From Herbaspirillum sp. ST 5-3 (GTDB taxonomy: Bacteria; Pseudomonadota; Gammaproteobacteria; Burkholderiales; Burkholderiaceae_D), in NCBI RefSeq assembly GCF_004804275.1, contig NZ_STGI01000003.1:1-64000 (forward strand): a stretch of DNA of 64,000 nt, in the 5' to 3' direction. Within the stretch, counting starts at the first letter, position 1. Each line of letters starts with the position of its first letter. This document shows, piece by piece, positions 27,475 through 33,978 of the stretch. The position numbers and the translations under genes were made by a program. The notes beneath the pieces are model-generated. The model was not told the DNA's origin. It worked only from the letters and a program-made list of their open reading frames with translations, and searched no databases.

Positions 27475-27960
27475 ATACACGGCGCGCGACAGATCCATGC
27501 AGCCTTGTCGATCGGCCTGCAGGTTGCGGTCGGGCTGGCATCGGTTGCGTGGTACGGCATTTACAATATCGCGGCTGACGATCTCCATACCGAAGTGACG
27601 CGCTCCGTGGTCGCTGTGATACGCGAGCGCTCGGTGAATGCCAGAGTGCGTGGTATTCAGAAACCCAAACTCGATACTTCCGGGAGACTTGCCTCAGGTA
27701 CGCGAGAATATGCCGAAATGTGTGCAGGTTGCCATCGTGCCCCCCGGCATGCCTGCGTCGGATATCGGACCGGCACTGAGTCTTCAAGCGTCCGATCTGA
27801 CTAAACGTCCCGTTCAGGATGCCGCTGAAACCTTTTGGATCATCAAGCACGGCATCAAAATGATGGGCATGCCGGCGTGGGACAAAAGCGATGATGATCA
27901 TACATATGGGATATCGTTACTTTCCTGAATCATCTGCCACAGGTATCAGCGGAGCAGTAG
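27475..27960 (+). pseudogene. decayed membrane-anchored class I cytochrome c
   Basis: An N-terminal anchor (IHAALSIGLQVAVGLASVAW) and a haem motif MCAGCH lie in one frame. The frame must shift near 27740, at a run of six C, to continue GMPASDIGPALSLQ and HGIKMMGMPAWDKS (the Met ligand). A second shift near 27900 is needed to read IWDIVTFLNHLPQVSAEQ up to the stop at 27958-27960. No ATG starts the reading frame; an ATA follows a GAGGA site. Sequencing error could explain one shift but hardly all three lesions. Confidence 0.75.
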
Positions 27961-28028
27961 CGGCAGTTGACAAACAATGCCGATGATAAACACGGCGAGT
28001 GAGCGGAATAAATTATGGGGAGAAGACA

Positions 28029-28538
28029 ATGAGAAATTCATATCGACGATATCTGTGCGCGGTGATACTGGGATATGCGGGTATGGTTTCGGCATTTGCG
28101 CATGGCGATCATAGCGGCTTTGATGACTTATTGATCGGTAAGGCCGGTGATCCACAGAACGTGACGCGTACTGTCAATATCGACATGTCGGACGAGATGC
28201 GTTTTAAGCCGGACAATATTACTGTGGAGAGGAATGAAACCATACGCTTTGTCATTGTCAACAAGGGCAGAGGGCCGCATGAATTCATGCTGGGAACAGC
28301 CAGGCGATTGAAGGAACATAACGAACGAATGAAGAGCAATCCAGATACCAAGCTCGACGCTCCTTATTGGATTTCTGTAGCACCGGGCGCAACCGGTGAA
28401 ATCGTCTGGAAGTTCTCCCAGACCGGGCAAATTGGCTTTGCCTGTTTTCAGCCCGGGCATTTTGACACTGGCATGAAAGGCGACATTCTCGTGCCTGTAG
28501 AAGCGCAGAAAGACGCGCCTCGGACAGTGGCACGCTAA
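28029..28538 (+). CDS. second periplasmic cupredoxin
   Basis: A 169-residue protein with a signal peptide (CAVILGYAGMVSAFA) and a cupredoxin domain. Type-1 ligands are His in GPHEFML and Cys, His and Met in FACFQPGHFDTGMKG. It is a clear paralogue of the cupredoxin at 21264-21743, sharing the GDPxxVxRTxxxDMxDxMR block. GGGGAG precedes the ATG at 28029. It has fewer His residues in its linker than the paralogue. Confidence 0.85.
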   Translation: MRNSYRRYLCAVILGYAGMVSAFAHGDHSGFDDLLIGKAGDPQNVTRTVNIDMSDEMRFKPDNITVERNETIRFVIVNKGRGPHEFMLGTARRLKEHNERMKSNPDTKLDAPYWISVAPGATGEIVWKFSQTGQIGFACFQPGHFDTGMKGDILVPVEAQKDAPRTVAR

Positions 28539-28620
28539 CCTGGTGGCGTCACACAGTTCACGCGGCCGTACTTGCCTCTTCAATCCAGTCCGTATTTAAG
28601 GGAAGCCACCATTTGGAAGG

Positions 28621-28642
28621 ATGGAGGTCATGAGACCTCCAT
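28621..28642. terminator. 9-bp perfect hairpin between convergent genes
   Basis: ATGGAGGTC (28621-28629) pairs with GACCTCCAT (28634-28642) over a 4-base loop. It sits between the cupredoxin (plus) and the end of the leader-peptide operon (minus), so it could stop both. No long T-run follows. Confidence 0.5.
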
Positions 28643-28655
28643 TGCTGAGGGGCGC

Positions 28656-28934
28656 TTAAATGGCGGCATTGGCGGTGGCGAATTGTGTCGGACTGATTTT
28701 GAGGTCCGGCGGGATGAATCCGGCACCGATTGAGCCAACATTGTTCAGCACGTTGACACCAATGTTCTGGAGTTGGGTTATGTTCTGGTTGACGCCAACA
28801 TTGACGTTGGCGACAGGCCCCAGGCCTGCTAGCCAGGAATTCCCGCCTGTGGCTATTCCGCCACGAACGGCGAACATCGCCTGACGGTCAAGATCCTCGC
28901 TCTTGGCAAGGTCATGGATCACAATGGTCGACAT
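28656..28934 (-). CDS. double-glycine leader peptide, paralogue 1
   Basis: A 92-residue protein. Its first 26 residues match the two upstream paralogues in position and pattern: MSTIVIHDL, then EDLDRQAMFAVRGG with the Gly-Gly at 25-26. This resembles the leader of class II bacteriocins and microcins cut by C39 peptidase-type exporters. The downstream part is uncharged and Asn/Gly/Val-rich (VANVNVGVNQNITQLQNIGV) and differs from the other two. AAGGAG lies 8 bases before the ATG. No exporter or modifying enzyme is next to it. Confidence 0.7.
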   Translation of the reverse strand: MSTIVIHDLAKSEDLDRQAMFAVRGGIATGGNSWLAGLGPVANVNVGVNQNITQLQNIGVNVLNNVGSIGAGFIPPDLKISPTQFATANAAI

Positions 28935-28987
28935 GCTTGTTCTCCTTGGGACGGGGGAGGCGGTCGAGGCCTCCGCCCGGACATTGA

Positions 28988-29266
28988 TTAGTAGCCGAAG
29001 TTGATGGTGTTGGTGCCTGTCTGAGTCGGATTCACGTTGGCCGTGATGCCGGACGCAAAAGCGACGTTGTTGCCGTTGTTGACCACGGTTTCCTGGGACT
29101 GGCCGAGCAATTGCGATGCGTCGAAGCTGAAGTCGCTCTTCGAGATGCTGAAAAGCGGGCTGTAAGACGGCGTATAGCCTTTGCTGGTGCCGCCGCGTAC
29201 GGCGGTCATCGCTTTGCTGTCGAGTTCTGCGGTGACGGACAAGTCTTTGATGATCAGGATTGCCAT
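28988..29266 (-). CDS. double-glycine leader peptide, paralogue 2
   Basis: A 92-residue protein with the shared leader (MAILIIKDL, then AELDSKAMTAVRGG). The core begins TSKGYTPSYSPLFSI and ends with an Asn/Gln/Thr-rich region (ETVVNNGNNVAFASGITANV and TQTGTNTINFGY) that aligns closely with paralogue 3. TAGGAG precedes the ATG. There are no cysteines, so disulfide-type bacteriocin folding is excluded. A secreted antimicrobial peptide or an amyloid-like secreted protein are both open. Confidence 0.7.
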   Translation of the reverse strand: MAILIIKDLSVTAELDSKAMTAVRGGTSKGYTPSYSPLFSISKSDFSFDASQLLGQSQETVVNNGNNVAFASGITANVNPTQTGTNTINFGY

Positions 29267-29317
29267 TTCAAATCTCCTAAAAATGTGTGGGGGGGCCGTA
29301 AGCAGCGAACGCGGCGA

Positions 29318-29629
29318 TTAGCCGAATTTGATGTTGTTGCTGCCGTTTTGAGTCGGATGCACGTTGGCGGTGATGCCGGACACGAAAGCAGCGTTGTTGC
29401 CGTTGTTGACCAAGGTGTTCTGGCTCTGGTTAAGCGACTGCGACGCGTTGAAGTTAAAGTCGTTCTTCGTTACATCGGGCTGGGGGCTCCAGGAAGAAGG
29501 ATAGCCAGGCGAGTAACTCGAGGGCGAATACGGTCCGCAAGCGCCGCACATGCCGCCTTGGATGGACGCCATCGCTTTGCGATCAAGCTCTTCTGCCACA
29601 GGCAAGTCTTTGATGGTCAGGGTTTTCAT
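29318..29629 (-). CDS. double-glycine leader peptide, paralogue 3
   Basis: A 103-residue protein with the same leader (MKTLTIKDL, then EELDRKAMASIQGG). The core starts with a short CGACG motif and a Ser/Pro/Tyr-rich stretch (YSPSSYSPGYPSSWSPQP). It then carries the region shared with paralogue 2 (NTLVNNGNNAAFVSGITANV). The ATG overlaps the stop of the 120-residue ORF upstream (ATATGA) and has TAGGAG 7 bases before it. It is the first leader peptide of the likely four-gene operon. Confidence 0.7.
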   Translation of the reverse strand: MKTLTIKDLPVAEELDRKAMASIQGGMCGACGPYSPSSYSPGYPSSWSPQPDVTKNDFNFNASQSLNQSQNTLVNNGNNAAFVSGITANVHPTQNGSNNIKFG

Positions 29630-29988
29630 ATCAGTTCTCCTAATCGGGTGAAGTCTCGGGTTGGTGGTGAGCGTTGTGTTGCACTCGACAGGAGTACAGC
29701 AGGGAGCATGCCAGCGCCGCCCAGAGTGCGCAGTTGTACGCGTAAGCGTCTGAAATCATTGAGAAATGTGCCGATGCGGGCGGGTTTTTTGAGACGCGCT
29801 GGCCCGTCCCGACGTGGCCAACCAACGGCTCTGAGCCAACACACCACGGCGTACTGTTCGTCCGCTTGCAACTGATGCTGCTGAAGTATTTCGTATTGCC
29901 GACGAATTGCGGCGGGCAACTGGGATGAGCGCTGCATCAGCTTGATCTTGAGGATGGGGGACAGATCGCAGTCTTGCGCCGTAGACAT
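29626..29988 (-). CDS. 120-residue basic protein coupled to the leader peptides, unknown
   Basis: It encodes MSTAQDCDLSPILKIKLMQR followed by a helical charged region (RRQYEILQQHQLQADEQYAV) and an Arg-rich middle (WPRRDGPARLKKPARIG). I recognise no family. Its stop overlaps the start of paralogue 3, which argues that it is translated and belongs to the operon. It faces the FTR1 gene across 72 bases. A regulatory, immunity or chaperone role is possible but unsupported by any motif. Confidence 0.5.
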   Translation of the reverse strand: MSTAQDCDLSPILKIKLMQRSSQLPAAIRRQYEILQQHQLQADEQYAVVCWLRAVGWPRRDGPARLKKPARIGTFLNDFRRLRVQLRTLGGAGMLPAVLLSSATQRSPPTRDFTRLGELI

Positions 29989-30017
29989 GTCGATTCGCAC
30001 GCGTCTTAAAATTTAAA

Positions 30018-30032
30018 CTATAATCATTCTCA
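30018..30032 (+). promoter_or_regulatory. Fur-like box between FTR1 and the peptide operon
   Basis: CTATAATCATTCTCA matches 12 of 15 positions of the 7-1-7 Fur site TGATAATCATTATCA and contains a -10-like TATAAT (30019-30024) pointing to the FTR1 gene. On the minus strand TTGAAA (30049-30054) with GAGAAT 17 bases on gives a possible promoter for the peptide operon overlapping the same box. Confidence 0.6.
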
Positions 30033-30060
30033 TCTACTTGTCCGGTGATTTCAAAGTCCT

Positions 30061-31989
30061 ATGCAAGCGCTGCGTATTTTTTTGATGGTTCTGGTTTGTC
30101 TGATGTCATTGGTTTCGACAGTCCATGCCGACGACGTCTCAACGCAAGATAAGGCAAAACAGATTTGGCAATTGCTCGACTATCTTGCCGTTGATTACGG
30201 CAAGGCGGTCAAGGATGCCAAAGTCGTCAGCGAGGATGAGTACGCTGAAATGCGGGAGTTTGCGCAAGCTGCGGAGCGGCAGTTGCGTGATTTGCCGCCA
30301 ACGACTGCATCAGCGAATCTGTTGAAAGGAGCCGCCGCCCTACGCGTCGCTATCGCCGACAAAGCGCCCGCGGAGGTTGTGGGCGATCGCGCGCGTATGC
30401 TGGCCGCAGGATTGCTCGCCGCCTACCCGGTTCCGGCTTCTCCCGGAAAAGACCCGGACCTGCAGCAAGGCGCGAAACTTTATCAAAGCCAGTGTGCGTC
30501 TTGCCATGGTACGTCTGGACGGGGGGATGGCCCATTATCGTTCCGGTTGAATCCACCGCCGATCGCATTCACCGATCATGAACGTGCACGGGAACGAAGC
30601 GTGTTCGCGCTACAGCAGATCATCACGCGGGGCGTGGAAGGGACGTCCATGCAGGGGTTTGGACAATTGTCCGATGACGACCGTTGGGCGATTGCCTATT
30701 TTGTATCGACCCTGTCCTATTCCGAGGAAGATCGTCAAGCGGGTGCGAAATTATGGGCGTCGCGACCGGAGCTACATGCTTCAGTGCCGACGCTTGCCAA
30801 GCTAAGCCAGGCATCAGAAGCGGCATTGGCCAAGACTCTGGGGGAAGACTCTGCGCGACCCTTGCTTGCCTATTTGCGTAGTGCTCCGCAGGCGCTGAGT
30901 GAATCGAACCTGGACACGCTGACGCTCGCGAAGAGCAAATTGAAGGAAAGTGGGGCAGCGTTGGATAAGGGGGACCGGTCTTTGGCTTCCCAGTTGGCGT
31001 TGTCCGCTTATCTCGATGGCTTCGAGCCGGCGGAACCGGCGTTGGCGGCAAAGAATCATTCGCTGTTCGAGGATATTGAAAAGACGATGGGGGCATACCG
31101 CAGTGCGATCAACAGCGGTCAAGTTCAGCAAGCGCATGAGATTGAACAGCGCTTGCAGACCTTGTTGAATGAGGCGCAGTCGGCACTCGGCGGAGCGAAT
31201 GATCCGCTGTCCGCGTTCATCGGCGCCCTGACAATTCTCCTGCGCGAGGGATTGGAAGCGCTCCTGGTGGTGGTCGCAATGATGGCTTTCTTGAAAAAGG
31301 CGGAACGCACGGATGTTCTTCCATACATTCATGCAGGCTGGGTCGCGGCCTTGGCGGCAGGAGGGTTGACCTGGGCCGCTGCGACCTATCTGGTGGACGT
31401 GAGTGGTGCCAGCCGCGAAATGACGGAAGGAATTTCTGCCATCTTTGCGGCCCTGGTGTTGCTGGGCGTGGGTATTTGGATGCATCAGAAAAGTCTGGCG
31501 GGGCGCTGGCAAGCCTATGTGAAACAAAAGCTTTCGTCGGCGTTGAACAGGAAGTCGGCCATGATGCTGTTCCTGCTGTCGTTCATCACTGTTTACCGCG
31601 AGGTGTTTGAAACCGTTCTCTTCTATGCAGCACTTTGGGCAGAGGGCAACGGCATGTACATGCTTGCGGGGCTTGTGACAGGAATCGCCATCCTCGGTGG
31701 CATCGCATTTATCCTGCTGCGGTCCACGACGCGATTGCCGATAAGCCAATTCTTTGCAATCAGCTCGGCACTGGTCGGCGTATTGGCGGTCGTCCTGATG
31801 GGGAAAGGCGTTGCCGCACTTCAAAAGGTTGGATTTCTGGACGTAACGCCGGTGAAGCTGCCACGTATTGATGTTTTGGGCATCTATCCATCGCTGCAGA
31901 CGATCGTCGCCCAGATTCTGATTCTGCTGATCATCGTGGTGAGCATGATGTATAACGTGCAGTCGCAGAAAAAATCCGGGCCGGTATAA
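30061..31989 (+). CDS. FTR1-family iron permease with N-terminal cytochrome c domain
   Basis: A 642-residue protein. A signal peptide (LMVLVCLMSLVSTVHA) leads into a periplasmic region with a cytochrome c domain (CASCH near residue 145, Met ligand in GTSMQGFG). A linker and the FTR1 permease follow, with iron-binding motifs REGLE and REVFE in membrane helices. In yeast, FTR1 takes up Fe(III) made by a ferroxidase; here the fused haem domain may supply the redox step. The Fur-like box upstream fits iron repression. Confidence 0.88.
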   Translation: MQALRIFLMVLVCLMSLVSTVHADDVSTQDKAKQIWQLLDYLAVDYGKAVKDAKVVSEDEYAEMREFAQAAERQLRDLPPTTASANLLKGAAALRVAIADKAPAEVVGDRARMLAAGLLAAYPVPASPGKDPDLQQGAKLYQSQCASCHGTSGRGDGPLSFRLNPPPIAFTDHERARERSVFALQQIITRGVEGTSMQGFGQLSDDDRWAIAYFVSTLSYSEEDRQAGAKLWASRPELHASVPTLAKLSQASEAALAKTLGEDSARPLLAYLRSAPQALSESNLDTLTLAKSKLKESGAALDKGDRSLASQLALSAYLDGFEPAEPALAAKNHSLFEDIEKTMGAYRSAINSGQVQQAHEIEQRLQTLLNEAQSALGGANDPLSAFIGALTILLREGLEALLVVVAMMAFLKKAERTDVLPYIHAGWVAALAAGGLTWAAATYLVDVSGASREMTEGISAIFAALVLLGVGIWMHQKSLAGRWQAYVKQKLSSALNRKSAMMLFLLSFITVYREVFETVLFYAALWAEGNGMYMLAGLVTGIAILGGIAFILLRSTTRLPISQFFAISSALVGVLAVVLMGKGVAALQKVGFLDVTPVKLPRIDVLGIYPSLQTIVAQILILLIIVVSMMYNVQSQKKSGPV

Positions 31990-32033
31990 GTGATGCGAGT
32001 CATTCGGTCGGCGCGGGATGAGATGTCGCAGTC

Positions 32034-33080
32034 CTACTGAATCTGGAAGCTTTTTCGCACGACAAGGTTGAGGAGCGCGTCGGATACCGCTGCACGGAAC
32101 GTCGATGCAATCGCGGCGAATCCGTCCTGGTGTGGCCCGAAATTGTAGGTCCTGAGCCCCCACGTCGTGGCGACGACGTCATCCACGGTGCTGATTGCGT
32201 CGACCAGGCCCAACTCCTTGGCCTCCAGTCCCCCCCACACCTCGCCACTGCCATAGTCAACGCCTGGTTTGAGGAATGCGCCACGGGTGGCGTTCAGTTC
32301 GCTGACGAAGGTCTGGCCCATCTGGTCAACCAGCTTCTTCGCCTTCGCATCGACTTCCGGCGAAACCGGGGTGAACGGGTTAAGGAAAGCTTTGAGTTTG
32401 CCCGACGCGTAGACACGCTGCGAAACGTCGAGCTTGGCCATGGCGCGATGGAGCTCCCAAGGCGCCATGATCGCGCCGATGGAACCGACTAGACTGTATT
32501 TGCCGGCGACGACTTTGTCCGCATGCATGGCGATCATGTAGGCCGCCGAGGCGCCGACATTGTTGATCACTGCAACGACCGGTTTATGGTGCTTCTTTTT
32601 CAGGGACGTGATCGCATCGGTAATTCGTTCCGATTCGACTGGAGCACCACCGGGACTGTCGATCGCCAGTACAACGCCTTTTACATTGGCGTCCGAGAAG
32701 GCGCGCTCCAACGCGGGGACGATTTTGTCTGCGGAGGAAGTGGCGCCGGACGCGATCTGGCCATCAATATGCACGACGCCTACAACATCCGTAAATGGCC
32801 CCAGGCGGAAGCCGGCAGAGCTAAGGAAGAACAAGAAGTACAAAAGGCCGAGCACGAGTGGTGCGGCAAAGAAGATCCCTTGGAAGAACATTCTCCAATG
32901 ACGTTCCGACTTGCGCTCCACAGCGGCAAGCTGGTGTTCGGCCTGTAGACTTTCACGCTGGGCGCGCATTTCCCTGAGCAATTGAAGCGCCAGCAGTCCA
33001 GTTTCGTGCGACTCAGAATCTGGCACTGCGTTGGTGGGATGAGGCGAGCGCTGGTCGATGGACGATGTCTCGTTAATCAT
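32034..33080 (-). CDS. sppA: signal peptide peptidase SppA, short (S49) type
   Basis: About 348 residues. One N-terminal span (FFAAPLVLGLLYFLFFLSSA) anchors a periplasm-facing protease domain of the ClpP/crotonase fold. The nucleophile Ser lies in NNVGASAAYMIA, and the Lys of the Ser-Lys dyad is expected in YASGKLKAFLNP. The family degrades signal peptides left in the membrane. The ATG at 33080 has CGGAG 8 bases upstream. Confidence 0.9.
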   Translation of the reverse strand: MINETSSIDQRSPHPTNAVPDSESHETGLLALQLLREMRAQRESLQAEHQLAAVERKSERHWRMFFQGIFFAAPLVLGLLYFLFFLSSAGFRLGPFTDVVGVVHIDGQIASGATSSADKIVPALERAFSDANVKGVVLAIDSPGGAPVESERITDAITSLKKKHHKPVVAVINNVGASAAYMIAMHADKVVAGKYSLVGSIGAIMAPWELHRAMAKLDVSQRVYASGKLKAFLNPFTPVSPEVDAKAKKLVDQMGQTFVSELNATRGAFLKPGVDYGSGEVWGGLEAKELGLVDAISTVDDVVATTWGLRTYNFGPHQDGFAAIASTFRAAVSDALLNLVVRKSFQIQ

Positions 33081-33500
33081 GCGTTTGCTCCGCAAGAAAT
33101 GTATTAGATGACTGCACTTGGGCATTCGATAAGGTCCATCACCAAATTACATTCCGGAACGGGTGGCAGCTACGGGGAAAGGGGCGATTTTCTTGGGGCT
33201 TTTGGCATCAGTTCTTGGGATTCCTGGACTCGAATTATCGCCATTCCTCTATAACTGCCACTGCCAAAGAGTATTGAAGACAATGGCATGCCTGATACGT
33301 CGCGACGGACCGTAGAAGGCAAACAGAAACGTCTGCCGTCCGTCTGCCAGAGACTGTGGAAGAGTGGCGGGAAAAATGATATGGAACGGCATCTGATTTA
33401 TCTCTAATTTCAATAACAAACCACCGGCAGAATATTCAGCACCGCTATCGCTTGTCGCTGCAGGATGCTTGAAACTGTCCATGCATGAGGAAAAGCAACA
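33081..33500. other. 420-bp intergenic region at the left edge of the tra block
   Basis: No convincing gene. Bases 33174-33211 (core GGGGCGATTTTCTTGGGGCT) resemble 56992-57030 at the other edge of the conjugation block. No tRNA, terminator or clear promoter is visible. Confidence 0.45.
33174..33211 (+). repeat. copy A of a diverged ~38-bp repeat flanking the tra block
   Basis: It shares GGGGCGATTTT and the following pattern GGG-CTTT-GG-AT-AG with copy B at 56992-57030, same orientation, roughly 28 of 38 positions by eye. It could be a shared control site or a diverged remnant of element ends. Confidence 0.35.
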
Positions 33501-33881
33501 ATGAAGAGTATTGTTTGGATAACAACCGCTTTAGGTGTGCTGGTTGGTGTATCACCGGTGATCAACAGTAGTGCTCCGGCAATGATTGTGGGTGGTTTGG
33601 TAGGAGCCGGGTTTGGCGCTCCCGTTGGTGTGGCAATTTTTGCTTCGATCTTGGCCGTAAGAAGACGTAAATGGGGAAGAGGCGGCAAGGTCGGTATGAG
33701 CAGAAATGAGTCTCAACAGGACTGTCAGCCGTATTCTCCGATGATGACAGCAGATGAATGGGGGAATTACCGACAGCAGTTTCCATTCAATGCAGCTGGG
33801 GATACTGACCCACTAACGAAGACCATGACGGGATGGCGTGATGCCTCTGATATTCACTACACCAGAGATATCGCCTCGTAA
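33501..33881 (+). CDS. hypothetical membrane protein next to traG
   Basis: A 126-residue protein. The first 60 residues form two hydrophobic segments rich in Gly/Ala/Val (ALGVLVGVSPVINSSAPAMI and VGGLVGAGFGAPVGVAIFAS). A basic turn (RRRKWGRGGK) and a polar tail follow, with MMTADEWGNYRQQFPFN. I recognise no family. It runs opposite to the tra operon and has a weak GGAAAAG site before the ATG. It may belong to the conjugative element or its border. Confidence 0.5.
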   Translation: MKSIVWITTALGVLVGVSPVINSSAPAMIVGGLVGAGFGAPVGVAIFASILAVRRRKWGRGGKVGMSRNESQQDCQPYSPMMTADEWGNYRQQFPFNAAGDTDPLTKTMTGWRDASDIHYTRDIAS

Positions 33882-33978
33882 AACGCATATTCAAGAAGAA
33901 GGCTGCCCTTTCAGCTCCCAAAGGGTATTGAGCTTCCTGTTCCAAACTTAAATTGAAATAGCCCGGGCGGTGTTAATC

